A stretch of DNA of 64,000 nucleotides from Elysia crispata (Eukaryota > Mollusca > Gastropoda > Plakobranchidae): positions 246,501 to 310,500 of the forward strand of contig JAWDGP010001945.1 of assembly GCA_033675545.1 (NCBI GenBank), written 5' to 3'. A program made the position numbers and the translations under genes. How positions within the stretch are numbered: position 1 is the stretch's first letter; each line of letters begins with the position of its first letter. The notes under the pieces were generated by a model. That model searched no databases, had not been told where the DNA came from, and worked only from the letters and a program-made list of their open reading frames with translations. This document shows positions 14,347 to 27,780 of the stretch, piece after piece.

Positions 14347-14770
14347 ATCAGTGTTCCTGGTCCATGTAGTTTTTGAATGACTCAGTTTTTCAGTCCTCCA
14401 GGTCTTTTCTTTCTCTTATCGTGTCTCCTGAACATGGAGATCCTTAGCTTTACAGGCCTAGGCTCTCTTCCATCTATTCTTCCTGGACTGGTCTTTGCGG
14501 CTTCTGCCTATGTGATCTCGAAATATAAAATCATGACAGGACTTATTACAACATGTTTTTTACGACCCTCCCCTTTTTATAATCTTCAGTTCCTGATCTA
14601 TGTTGTTCTTGTGCACATCAATGCTTCAGTGTTCCGGGTCTTTTTCTTACCTGTCCATGACTATCTCTAGCTTAAGGCTAGGAAGTATCTCTTCCAGTTT
14701 CTCTTCGTGGTCTTTGCATCTCCGCCTTTTGTGATCTAACCATGATATCATGATCAGAATTATTATAAAA
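14347..14770. repeat. Diverged tandem repeat, period about 245 bp, nearly two units
   Basis: TCAGTGTTCCTGGTCCATGT near 14348 reappears as CAGTTCCTGATCTATGT near 14587. TCAGTCCTCCAGGTCTTTTC reappears as TCAGTGTTCCGGGTCTTTTT, and the TGGTCTTTGC...TGTGATCT block occurs in both halves. The 97-residue open frame across part of it (14377-14670, plus) is not convincing as a gene. Confidence 0.7.
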
Positions 14771-15965
14771 ATGGAGAAAACAAATTGAAAAAGAAAATAC
14801 AAAAAACATTTTCATTCATATTGTGTGAATATGAAGTATTGAAAAGAAATGGGATTATTTGTCAGAAAAATTTTTTTTTTTATGCTGGGAAACAAAGCGT
14901 CTAAGCTAAAAGCAGAAAAAAAAGTATCTTAACTAAACCAGTTTATAAAAGCCCTGGCTGGGAAGGAAAAATTCAGCAAGTTTTCATTAGTACTACATCA
15001 AAGTAAAAATGACAGCTACAGGAGAAAAAAAATACCGTCCTAAGCTAGACTACGACGTAATATTTTTAGACTGACCGACATCATTTGCATAAACTCCTCC
15101 GACCCAGCGGTACTTAACAGAATCGCTTTTCGCAAACATGCTAGCCCTCTCACCGTGAACGTAACTGTTATGTAATTGTTACATGATGACTGCCAGCGAT
15201 GCTCTAATGCTACCGGTACTGAGTACTAGCCTGGACCAGGTGGAAGCGCGCTATGGAGAGTGTGTTTCCACTGAATGCTCACACAGTTACATTACATAAC
15301 AATCACATGATCCGAGACAGTTATACCAGCAGCAGCAGATTTCACTGGTCTAAACAGCTGACCAGACTGACCAAGCCTAACGCTCGCTTGCGGCTTCCAA
15401 TGTAAACAACGCAGGCCGATTTGCACATGTCACTAGGGAAACCACGTGTTTGTTACGTTATGACTCATGCTTACGGTACGTAACAATCTGCGAAACATGG
15501 CTAATGGCTCTTTATGGACACGGCCAGTGTATTACATCTACTTCCTGACAAGGAACCATCGCACATGCTCTGAATTTCATCCATATTCTTTATTCTTTAT
15601 CTTTGGTACAAAGAAGCAAAAAATTCATTGTGTATTAAACAAGAAATAATTTTAATGATAATCAATTCCTTCTTTCAAACGTCAGGTAGTGTAGTTAGGG
15701 TTCTAGAGCCTCTCGTGATCGGCAAAAACAGGCAATAAGTGGTTTTAATGAATGTAGAAATAAATAAGTAGTAATTTTTGTGGCTAAAATAAATGACACC
15801 TTATCCCATACAATATTTTTTTTTCCTCAAGAATAACACTGGCTTACAAAAATACAGTTCATAAGCAATATAGATCTCCAGTATGCAATTGCAATTACCA
15901 ACAGCTCTATTATAATTATATTCTAAAATAATCAGAAAAGTTAATTTCAGAATTTTACAGCCGCA
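14771..15965. other. Intergenic; GC-richer island with an imperfect inverted repeat
   Basis: About 15040-15560 is noticeably less AT-rich than its surroundings. Around 15161-15186 and 15281-15309 there are imperfect inverted arms sharing TGTTATGTAAT, separated by about 95 bp. No coding exon was recognised. Confidence 0.4.
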
Positions 15966-16085
15966 TACCATTGTATCTCGAGTTATGAGCTAAAATATCT
16001 TAAGTATACTATAATAAGTCAAATTACGATAGTATACTTTGTGGATTTTCACGGAGCTCAAGATACGATATTTAAATTAATGGTA
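15966..16085. repeat. Small foldback element
   Basis: The ends TACCATT...GTATCTCGAGTTATGAGC and, in minus sense, TACCATT...GTATCTTGAGC are inverted. Inside them AAGTATACTAT and ATAGTATACTT form a perfect 11-bp inverted pair. The whole 120 bp could fold into one long hairpin. Related words occur at 8.6-8.9 kb. Confidence 0.5.
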
Positions 16086-18976
16086 ATTACGAGGTAATAA
16101 TTAATATGATTCAGAGGTTTTGTCACAACATGCGCATGGTAATTGTTTGTATTTTGCCGAAAAATCTCGATTTCTGAAAAAATTCGACTTATGATAGTTT
16201 ACATTGCGACCCTCAATATTATCAATGTCTACTCTGCTCTAAATTATCTTAAACAATATTATTACAATTTGCAAACCAAACTTAGGCCTGCAATATATGA
16301 TTTTGATTTCTATTTGTTATCAAATTATCCTCATCTGAATTTTAATTTCAACCTATTCAGTCTTTTGCACATGCATAGTGAAGCACTGTAGAAGACCCAA
16401 AAAAGCCATAACATTTTGTGCCCTATGAAAGGTTCATCAAAATTGAAATCATGAAACCAACATCATCCAAGTAGAATCTCATGAGTTCAAGCATTTTACA
16501 TGATTTTAAGCTCTCTAGCTTCAACCAAGCAGTTATCATATAAGTATATTATTAGATGTAGGCAAGACCTATTTTACATGCATTACCTTTTCAGCATTCA
16601 TTTTTCATATGCGTGGGTTTCCAACAAGCATTAGATTTTTAACTTTGTCAATTAGTTCAATCAAATGTTCTCAATTTCATTTTTCTTGCGAACATCTCAC
16701 GAATCTGTTGTATTTTCCCTTCAGGCCCACCAGTGGCCTTAATACCTTTTGTTTTATCTAAAGCAATCAATGTAGAGGCACAAAACAGATTTCGATGCTG
16801 GAGTGATATGATCCCATGAATGAAGAATCCAACTTTTGAGACTATCTGCCATTAAAAATGCTTATTGCCAAAAATCTTACAATAAGTAACATTAATTCTG
16901 TGCTGACGGAAAATGCATTTTGAATTTACTGTGTTGATCTATGAAAATTTTAAGCTGGAATAAAAACTCAGCAATAAATCAAGATAGAACACAACATTGC
17001 ATGCCAATCATTCCAAAAATGGACAGACAGACATGGGGAAAGGTTAAAAATAAAGACCAAATATAGGTATTTGTAAAATATATAGAGCACAATTTAATGC
17101 TTTCTTCAAAGTTGTATTTACAAAAAGAAAACATACAATGTTAAAACTAAAATTATGATACTGGGTAAATCAAAAGACACTCTGTCTACTTCAGGTCCCC
17201 TCAAGGAATGCTGACAGTTCAAAAAATTAAACAACAAATTCTAATTGGTTTCAATGAAAGGGATGGGAAGAGGGGGGAAATATAAGGTGTTACTATGAAA
17301 TAAGAGCTAATGACTCAACTCCAAATTAGTAATAACTGCTACATGTATAAAGATACTTAGAAGCAACATAAGAAACTGACTGTAACAACACGTAAACAAA
17401 ATGTCATGAGATGTTCAATCACATTCCATACTTAGAAAAATGTTGATGAAATTGAATTACTTCATAATATAGACAATTAAATGAATGAACATTCACTGTA
17501 CAGAATCAGCAACAGTCTTGTATTGTTTTCAATTTTCAATTCATTTTATACAAAAGGTTATCAGTGTAGAGGTAGAGCCAGAATCATTTGTTAAAAGAGT
17601 GTCTTAAAAAAAGACATGGACAATTCTCGTGATTATATTTATTAAATTCATCATAGAAATTACAGATCTCTGATTTCTGACAACTTACGGAATAAGGTAA
17701 CAGACTAGTTTTGCTTTGTTTTTTATAAGACCACGACAAAGATCTTACTTTAGTAAATAGGTCAATGTACAAATATTTACAAAACGCTTTGCACTGGAAT
17801 GCTATTTAAGTATGGTGGCCAGTGCAAATGAGCCAGCTCCAGGGCTTAAAATATGTTTGAAAAACTGTGTAGTCTTGTTGTTATTTAAATAAACATTCTT
17901 CTAAAGAACAGCCTTAAGGATTTTAAAGATCCTTCCTGCCAAACAATTAAATGGGCTTTTCATACATACCACTAAAACATCTTATAGTGGTAAAGCTACA
18001 ATCTGTGAAAAGCAATATTTTTTTCCCTCTGTTCCTCATAGTCATATGTGATAAGAGAAAAACCAAAAAGTCAGATGGCCTGAGCAAATAGCAGTATCCT
18101 GTGAAGTCAAAGTCAAGTTCTGATGCTAGTAATTTATTTAAATCAGATAAAATGTAATATGAGGCTAGAGGTTCCAGAAGTGATGCTGGGTAGTTTGGGC
18201 TATGCACAACTTTTTTTAAAAGCAAAATGCTCTCAAATATGAATCTCTCAAAAAAGTGTTTTCTCCTTCAAATAATGTTTATGACATGCTTCCATTTGGA
18301 TTGCTTTTATCATCTCACACATAAATCATAATTAATAAAATAAGGGAAGCATGCTCATTACAAATAATATTCAGGGCAGAATTGGAAAAGCATATATCAG
18401 TTTTTAAAATTAAACACAGCCAGCATAATACAGCATGAAAATTGTTTAAGATCTATCTCTTTTTCAGTCTAAAAAGTCGTCAGGAAACTCCAGAAATAGA
18501 ATGGATAGTTATATATTTAAACTAGCACACCCAAAGACTACAAAGCCACTCACTTTATCTCCAACCACACAAGAAAAGTCTGCAAATAATTAAGCATAGA
18601 GCATATTTTCTTTTCCTATTTTTGGCATGTTTTAGCAAAGAGTATACTTTGCCTTGGCAGTCCATCATGATTTACTCCTTTAATATATACTTTTTTCCTA
18701 TATAAATTAGGGCTCTGCTTACATAAATATTTCATTTTATGGGCTTTTGCCCATAAACAAGCTCACAGTGTTCCCAAGGAAAGAGAAAAGAATGAACGTA
18801 CACAGATTTCTCACACCTCTTACATTTCTTCTACACCCTCTTTCAATTTTTTTTCATTGCCAAACCATTCTTATAAAAATGACATTGGGGCTTTTTACTG
18901 CAAATCTATGACTGCTGCTTTAAAAATAAATTATCAAAACAGTTTAAAAAAAAAAAAATTGAGATCTTATTGAAGG
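16086..18976. other. Region 3' of DNAJC8; no gene recognised
   Basis: AT-rich sequence lying downstream of the DNAJC8 stop. The 3' UTR of that gene occupies part of the right side; a possible minus-strand ATTAAA is at 18679-18684. Open frames here (for example 17947-18225, minus) show no recognisable domain. Confidence 0.5.
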
Positions 18977-21900
18977 CTATCGTTTTTCAGCTTTCAGTTT
19001 AGGGGGTTTCAGGTTGCCTTTTGACGTTTTCTTTGCCTTTTTGTTCCAAGTCCTCCAGCTGTCTACCCTCCCTGTGCGACTTTCCTGGTTGATGGGAAGG
19101 AAAGGAAAACTACGCATGAAGAAAACCAAAAAGCACCTTCCCTTTCATTTAAACTGTTTGCAAAAATCATACAAGAAGTACACATTTGTTGCTATTTTTA
19201 CTTAAAAGGTTTTTATTTATACTACTGAAATTTTCTAAGCTTTTCAAAGGTAAAATTACACGATATTGCTCTAAATTTTTGAAGATATTAATTTTTTTTT
19301 CAAATTGCAAAGTTGCCAAAAAAATCCACTTTCAATTTCTGTTTTTTCAAAACTCAAATTTTCAACATATTAATTTAGATAAATGGTCAAATAAAAGAAA
19401 ATATTTCCCTTAGAATACATGAAAAAAGGATCAATTGGAGAGAGATAGGTTTTACTAGAACTAAATGATAATTGACATCGAAACAAGTTATGCAAATTTA
19501 ACAATGAATTGGATTTAATATTGTCATCTCTCAGCACCTCTTTCTGATTAAAAGATCTTTCCCTCATATAATTGTCAGTTTTAAAGGAAAATCATGTAAA
19601 ACCTGGTGTTAAAAATAGTAAAACTAGTATAACTGTAGATGATTTACATTCACTGCACCACAAAGGTCAACAACTAGCTTCTCAGTTCAAGGATATAGTT
19701 TTGTGAATTTTCACAGATATTGGTCTTATTGTTGTCTCTGAAGCTCTTTTTGGTTGTTGCAATCACATGAATTATGACCTATAAGGTCAGAGAATTAAGG
19801 ATGGAATATGAATTGTGATTGAATTAATTAAAAAAGAGCTTTTCCCCAAACCAAATCTTCAGATGCAATATAACTGAATTATAATAAGACAAATAAAGGA
19901 TGTAAACTGAGTCATATTGAAATTCAAAAATAAAACTGAATGTACAGTAAACACTTAGGTAGACTTAGGTCCAATTATGTCAACTCGCGGGTGAAGTTTG
20001 ACACAAGACATTCACTACACTGATTTTTACATAAATTTTCCCCTATTGTCACCAATTCCATGGCTTAAAGAGGGGAAAATAGTGAAACGATAGAGAGGAG
20101 AACAGTAAGTAATGATATAAAAAAAAAAAAAAAAAAAAGAACAAAGACCATTATCTATCCTATAGCATCCTTGTCTATTTTGACTAGGGGAGACTGGGGA
20201 TGAAATTTTTATAGGGCTTCTAAATTAAGCGAAAAGTGGACTTAAATAAGCAAGTGCAGTATTCCAATTCATTTTAAATTAAGAATAGGCATAGATCAAT
20301 GCGCTTGACTGTTAAGCCCTATAGCTTACTGTAAAGGAAAACTGTATAAACACCTTGGAAATCCATCTTTTTTCACCGCACAAGAAAGTCTTTCCAAACT
20401 AAGTAAGAACCAATTACCTGTGATTTTATCCTCACAGTAAGTCATGTTTCGTTCCCTTAAAGATAATTCAATTTTTAAAAAAAATCACCCCTTATCACCG
20501 CTAAGCCACTCTAGCAGTATTTTGATGGTTGTGGATTGCATAATTCTGATTTAAAAAGTAGTCTCTGGATAAATGCACAGTCTTCCTAAGGCTTCAATAG
20601 GGGGCATTTAGAAGACACATGTCTTTATACAATGTAATGTAAAATGATCAGTTACTTGCATTATTAAATGGCAAAAAATTCTAGATTGCTTCCCTTCACT
20701 GCCCAGACTTAGTGCGGTTTATAAATGCATTTTTCGAATATCTTTGGGTTTTGGTTTTTTTTTCCATTTCTTTTTTGTTATTTATAATTTGTTTCCTTCT
20801 TAATTTATTTTTACTTTTATCAACAACGGAATGATCAATAAAATTCAACCATAGTCTGCACAGTGAAATGTGTGGCTTTTTCTTTCAGAAGAAAGGCATT
20901 AATCTGTGCATGTTGTTCATTTTATTGTTCAGGCCATTTCGGAAGAGAGGCATTGACCCATGCGTATTGTTCATTTTACAATTCAAGCGTTTCAATGTCT
21001 TCCTCCTTGACAGTTCTTTTTCTCTTCCGTGATAGGTTCTTAATCTTACATTCGTCTCCGTCTTTCTTTACTTGATCATGATAAGCTGTATGATCGTGCT
21101 GTTTCTGCAAAATTCTGAGTCCCACTTGACTCCAATTCATTAAGAACCTTAAGTTTTGTTTACAATGTCAACGTCTTATGAGTAGCATAGATATTTATTT
21201 ATTGTTTCCGATTTATTGCATAGATCTAAACTGCAGCGGAATCTTGAAAAAAAATTGAGACTAAATTAAGGTTTTGAGAAGGTTGATCTAAGAACTTTAA
21301 CAATACTGATGAAATCGCAATCTACAGGCTGGACTAGGTTTACAATTCTACTACACATATGCCTGATAAACCAGGTATGAGGCTTGCAACCGTGCAACTT
21401 GGATAATAACAGGGTAGGGAAGAAGAAATTATGCTTGTTGCAGTATCATGTTGAGCGGCATGAAACAAGCAGATTTGTGTTTGTTTAATGGATATCTAAA
21501 TGGCAGTGAATTTGCATCCTTTTGCCTATGTGCTACCCTAGCTTCCCTTCCCTGTAAGGCCTACTTGTAATTCAATTCTCAAAGCCTATTGCCCATCCCA
21601 TGCATACATGGTGATTCAGCCCCTATCCTCCTTTCCTCCCCTTTCACTATGTGTGTAAGGTGCAAATGAATACATAGGCTTATTATTCTTGCAGAGCTTA
21701 CAAAGAGACATAAGTCCTTGCAGTATGATAATTGAGAGGGATTCCTAAATTAAGTGTAGCTATCTCTTCCATTTTAGTGGTATTCACCATACCTTTCAAA
21801 GTTTGCATTTATAGGGTGTAGATTGTGCTTAGTTAAGAGTATACTAATTACATAGTTAAAAAACTGACCACTATACAATGTATATGGCCATAGCCTACAT

Positions 21901-24900
21901 TTATCTAGCCTATTTTTATCCGCAGACTACTGTAACATTGAAGCATTACCTAAATCAAGGACGGTTAAAATATTACCTCAAAATTCTTTTGCCATTCTTT
22001 CTCCATCTCTTTCCTTTCTTCTTCTAAAGCATCATCCTCTGCCTTACGTTTTCTGTTGAAAGCAAAAATAAATAAATTCAAGCGATGTGGTACATTTATC
22101 ATGATGGATCCAGAGGTTTAAGGGAAAAAAATTATCAGGCTTCCAAAACAATCCAATGCACACATATGATAAAAAAATTTGTTCATCAAACTTCCAAAAC
22201 AATACAATACAGGCAATTTGTGATGTGATCATAGGATGCATAATAAATTCTACAAGCTTGGCAGAAGTTTCTTGAATCTCTGATACTGATGGTCTTAGTT
22301 TCTTCTCTGCAGGTTTCACTGACATAGTATTTGGCATGGCAGTAAATCTACAGAAACCAGAAAACTTTACAGGTCATAAGAAATGTTAATTTTGTTCAAC
22401 TGAGTACTTTTTGGGGGAGACTGGGAAAAGTTTTATGTTCATTTGTATAATAAAAAGTAAAGGCTTAGTTTACTCTAAGAAGCTTGGTTTGTTTAAAATA
22501 TTCATATTATTCTATTTTTATTTGACCAACCTGTCATGCATATCTTTAGCCTCTCTCTCTTGTCTCAATCTCTCCAAATCAGCAAACAATTTACACGTCT
22601 GTACATATATAGCATGTTTGTACTGTGGAGAAAAAGGAAGGACTTCCACAGTCTTTTTTCATGGTATTAAACAAATATAGCTCCTGCAAAGTTTCAAGTA
22701 CCTGATAAAGGTTTTAAATTAATTTTTTAAACATCTTTTACACATGCCTTATGATGCAGCCAAACTATGACAGCTCAAATGTGAAGACAGCTCTGAGAAT
22801 TGTTAAAATATCAAGCACAATTAATATTTTTTATGTTAACAAACATGCATTCACGTCTATTTTTAAAAGAAAAAATATTTTAAGTCTAGAACCACAAAAC
22901 ACAGATTCACATTTTTTTTAACATTACTGGAAAACTAACCTTATCTATGTTGTCTTCAGGCACTTCCTGTGTCTTACCCTCCTTTTTTAATTGTTTTTTT
23001 TTCTGTTTGATCTGAGGAAATTTTTTTTAAATCTCATAAATAAATAAATTAAAACTAATTTAAATCATTAGAGGAGACAAAATGGAAGAACCTATGCATA
23101 TCTATCAAATGATTTTCCAATTCAAATTGTTATTGCTATTTCTTTTGAAGATTAAGTTTAATGAGTTTTATTTAGCATATATATTTTCATGCATCTTTAA
23201 AAAAAATGATTTCTCTTTAAATTCCTTGCTATTTTTTCAAATTGTATAAGAGTTCTGATTTAAAATTTTTAATTTATGCACTACCAGCTTATTAAAGAGA
23301 TAATAAATGTAAAGGTTAATAAATAAACAAATTTTTTTTTAACTTGGCCACCTTTGCTATTTTAGCATTTGACATAAAAATGTTAAACTCAATCAAGGTT
23401 AATGTGTGGATAAACATACAAAATTGTTTTTCATTACTTAAAAAAGTAATGTGAAAATAAATACAGAAAGCTCTTCAAGATAGATGACTTTCTAACACGA
23501 TTATACTTCAAAACATTCTCTTCCCAAAACTATAAATTGTTATTTGAGAGAGTGACCTTTTGATAAGCAAACCGTTTTTGCAGTGATAATACCTACCATT
23601 TCATCTGTGCGTATTTTGGCCTCTTCAACCACTTCTTTACACCGTTTTAGACCCTCTTCATTTTCCAGAGTTTTATAGGCTTTGTTAACAGCTAGGAAAA
23701 AAAAAAGAATTAGTCAGCAAAAAACATTTCATTGCACTCAATTGCTTATGTATACTTATATGAATAGACACATACAGAAAAAAAATTTGTATGTCAAACC
23801 ACTTTTTTTTTCAATATATCTGTCAGCCACCAGCTTCTTTCACTTTCTTCACACTAAAAGATCAAATATGCAACTTACCTTCAAATGATTTTTGAGCCCT
23901 GTCAGCATCATCTGGGTTCTTGTCAGGATGGACTAAAATTGACATCTTCGAAAGAGAAAGAAAAAAATTAGATAAGAATGACTTCAATTTAGGAAGAAAA
24001 TTAGTTACAATAGTGGCTGTCCATACACCGGATGCTTTGAGCATGCATTTACATGTAACATACTATTAGGGAAATGCAATTTAAAAAGAGATTATTCAAC
24101 CCCTTGCCAAAAGAGAATAATTCTTATACTGGTAATGGACACTGGGAGCATCCGCCTGTTAATAAAAGTCACCTTGACAGACATTAGGAGTGTCTGATTG
24201 GGTGACACTTTTAACAATTGATTTGGTTTGAATTTTAGACCAACCATACTATTTGGAATTACCTTATTTGTCCCAAGACTGCTTTTTATATATTTGTTTA
24301 CATCCTTTTTATCGTATTTGTTTGTATTCGAAATTCTTAAGGACTTTTTAATCAAATATTATGTCAATCTCAAGATTTAGATATAGACTATAATCAAGAC
24401 CAGAAATAGACGACTTCATGTGCTAGATTATTACAAATATGTAAGTGTCATTCTAATAACGCATTTACTTCTCAACTTTGATACAATAATGTTTGTGTTT
24501 TTATTTGATGTTAATTATTTAAAAGAGCACTTTTAACAGGAAATTGAGCAGCACCTCCCACATCTCCTCCTCCTCCCTGCCCAAGCACACTGACATACTC
24601 ATACCTATCCTCTAAATTTTAGACTTAACAGTGTAATGTTTGTCTTCTTACAGTGACAGTTTTTCTGGACTTTGTCTATAAAAAAAACCCATCATCAATG
24701 GTACCCATTTGGGCAGCCTGGAATTACCCAAACCCCAATATTTTCCTTCTTTTCAACTGTCCACAGGTTAAAGCCATGAAGTTCTTGATTTCTGATTTTT
24801 ATCAAACCACTTGAACTGAATCGCAAACTCGATGCAAAGTAAGATTTCAGTGTGGCATTCTCAGAAACAGCAGTGCCAGGATGTTAACAAATTATTAGCC

Positions 24901-27780
24901 AAAAGTTCTCTGACTTTGTAATAATTGACATTCAAGCGAATTTTGCTTTAATATTTTATGCTTTTAGATACCATGCATGTACTGCTTGTATATGTAAATC
25001 TGAAAAAAAAAAGAAGATTGATAAGAAAAAGATTATTCTCATTATTTTTAAAACTCGTTGGTTGTATTTCATCCTGAAAAAAACTTCTCTAAACCATGAA
25101 TGTAGTTTCTCATGATTAAAACTGATCTTAAATCTTTCACATTATTGCATGAGCAAAGGTAAATCAAATACTGCATTTTCAACTGCTTTAAGCTGTCAAT
25201 GTGTCATTTTAAGAGAAAAGAGTGTATTGAGGCAGAAACTCTGATCACAGATTTTTTCATTACCTGTCTGTATTTCTTTTTAACATCTGATAAAGGTACA
25301 TCTGGATCAATTTGGAGAACCTGGAAAGGTATGGAGGATAATAATTAAAACTATTTGAGCTTCATTTTAATATTGTGGCAAGCATATGTTTTTTCAAAAT
25401 CTGTACCATAACGCAATTATCAACAAAAGCACAGCTTGGAAATTTCTGACACATAGAACATGGCATAAACTTAAAAATTCTGGAAGCAAAAATAAAATAA
25501 AAGAAAGAAGAAAAAGAGAAGGGCCAATAAGAATTCCAAAGCTAAAGAGATTTCAATTTCATGATAACCATCAAAACTAACACAGTCAGCAGTTCCTTTT
25601 GGGCAGTAAAGGGCACATGTGATACCCAGGTATATCTTTTTCTCAATCTTTAAAATTTAATGATTACAGTGTTAACATACATACAAGTTAAGATTAAACA
25701 TAAAAGGTGTACCTAATGCCTTTTTTTCATTCTCTATCTTATTCAGGGAAATCAAATTAACTTATCATAGCTTCAGCTGTAACAAAAAGGTTCTATTGTT
25801 AGGTGTGATGATATATATTTAACAAAGGCAATATGCTGTTTATATCAACTCTCTCGTACCATTTCTCATTCTAAGATTTATTCTCTTTTCAAATCAGACG
25901 TACAAAAAATGTGACCCACTTTCACACCTTCCAGCCTTTTCACATCTTGAACAAAGACATTGAGCTGTCTATACTTCCTAATTTCCCTCTCCCCCTCCCT
26001 TCCCATTAACAATCTCTATTTTCATGATATTGCAACCCCTTCCTTAATTAATTCCAAAAGTTGACATAAAGATGTCCATCTTTCTCATCTTTGGTCCACA
26101 CCTTTTTGATTGGCTGCCTAACCAGACACCAATCTTCTTGAGCCTGTCTTTAATACTAGCCCAACTAAACAAGATCCCTAGCAAATGGAGGAGCACAATC
26201 ACCTGGCATTAGTGGTAACATTATTCAACATTGCTTATTAAAAGAATGGTAAAAAACAGCTGTGGTGTAGAAAGTTTTTATCTGGTTTGTTTTAAGCATT
26301 TAAACTGATTCTTTCATTGTAGACATGTTGTCATTTTAAAGAGTATCTGAAAGAGCAAAAATGCAATAGTCATAGATAAGCTGTTGGCATGAAATGATTG
26401 CAGAGGACAGATTAAGCTGAATATGGCCATACTTAGTCCATCAGTTTAGACAAGGCGACATTTAAATGTTTTCAAATCTAACACTTCTTAATTACCAAAT
26501 AAAATCTTCAAAAAAAAAAAAAAAAAAAGGAAATCTTACATCATAAGGGTTGAGGTTGAAATACGTTGCACCTGGACGGGTAAGTCGATCAATCTGTTGC
26601 TTTGATGTCAAAACAGAGTCTCTTTTTTCTATTGCTTTCACCTGAAAAAAAAAAATGTCTAAATTTTATGCTCAGCCCTAATGTAAAATACCTAAAAAAT
26701 AGTAAAATAGCAAGAATTTGATAAGATCAATCAGAGCTATCTGTTTGAAAGGGTTTACATTCTTTCAAACTACTGAAAAAGTATCTGACAACCTGACCAT
26801 GTTGAAAGGTCAGGTGAGAATTTGATTTTATGATTGACACCATGGAAAATCAAAGTAAGGAGCAGGGTATATTAAATAATTTTTTTGCGTTTTACATTAG
26901 ACCTAATTCATGAGCGATACCAAAACTGATCATGCAGCTGATATCTCTGTGAACAATATGAATGCTGACCTTGTGCAACCTTGCATCATGCCAAACTCTC
27001 TACAAATAAACTTCTTTAATTTGGATTTCTAATAAGTCACAAAGTATATAAATTTCATTTCAACAACATAGATGTGCCTTTTGATATTTAAATATATCCG
27101 AACTAGACCTCAAGCAAAGGAAATGATAATTTTTTTTTAAATCATTAATCTAGGTTATTCAGAATATTCAGTAACAATCGGGCATGCAACTCTTGCATAA
27201 TTCCTATTTTCTCAAAAGAAGGGCTAGCTTAGCCTTAGTAGCATGATTGCTTCACACTGCTAGATAATATTAAGAGGAGATTAAGCAAATAGTGTAGGTC
27301 AGTCTAAAAATATAATGGCCTTGTCAAGCTAAGTACCTGTCACTGGCGTTAACCTCGTACTACCCGTTTATGCTTGACAAATTCATATAAAAGAATAGGC
27401 CTACTTCTAAATCTATTCTTATCAAAATAAAATCTAATAGATCCAGAACCTAGCGTCTAATTCGATATATTTTTTTCTCGAACAAGCCATGTTAGGGCTA
27501 GACCGGTATGATTATACGGTAGGAGGTTATGGTGAACTTTACGAGACTACTAGATTCTAGATTTAGATTAGATTAGATCTAGATCTCGCTCTTATTTACA
27601 ATGTGATATCTAAAGGATCAGCTTGAGATCATACATATACCTGAATGTAAATTCAATTACCTCATCATAAAATTCTGAGAAAGCACTTTCTTCTGAATTA
27701 TGAAAGTTTGGTATCAAACCAGAAGTGGATGCTGAATGCTCTGTTTGGCTATTGTTTACAAAAGCCATGTTCGACGCCAT
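18977..27780 (-). CDS. DNAJC8: DnaJ homolog subfamily C member 8, complete
   Basis: DNAJC8 is a nuclear J-domain co-chaperone associated with the spliceosome. Nine coding exons on the minus strand: 27780-27661, 26641-26540, 25320-25264, 23945-23879, 23691-23597, 23011-22940, 22622-22531, 22052-21977 and 19084-18977. All borders are GT-AG; phases join without breaks to 262 codons plus TAG, close to the vertebrate 253 aa. The start MASNMAFVNNS was chosen because it opens the conserved N-terminus SAFSEFYDE-VKAIEKRDSVLTS. The J domain spans about residues 67-127 (YFNLNPYDVLQIDPDVPLSD, then HPDKNPDDADRAQKSF) with HPD at residues 99-101. A Lys-rich linker, KLFADLERLRQEREAKDMHD and KEWQKNFE-ESRTGRVDSWR follow, with a basic tail that probably acts in nuclear localisation. 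It is divergently oriented with CNOT2. Confidence 0.97.
20888..20995. repeat. Two-copy minisatellite, period about 53 bp, in a DNAJC8 intron
   Basis: GAAGAAAGGCATTAATCTGT is repeated as GAAGAGAGGCATTGACCCAT, each followed by TTGTTCATTTTA. The two units are about 80 percent alike. Confidence 0.6.

Noticed and set aside
16650..16790. Minus-strand segment reading IKATGGPEGKIQQIREMFAR
   Set aside because: It resembles the TGGG-x-P linker of Myb/SANT-like transposon proteins, but is only about 30 residues with no supporting context.
17947..18225. 92-residue minus-strand open frame downstream of DNAJC8
   Set aside because: No recognisable domain, no splice or start context, and it lies in probable 3' flanking sequence.
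22044..22337. 97-residue minus-strand open frame (MPNTMSVKPAEKK...) in a DNAJC8 intron
   Set aside because: It lies between DNAJC8 exons 22622-22531 and 22052-21977, which join in phase without it; no homology is recognised. An alternative cassette exon is conceivable.
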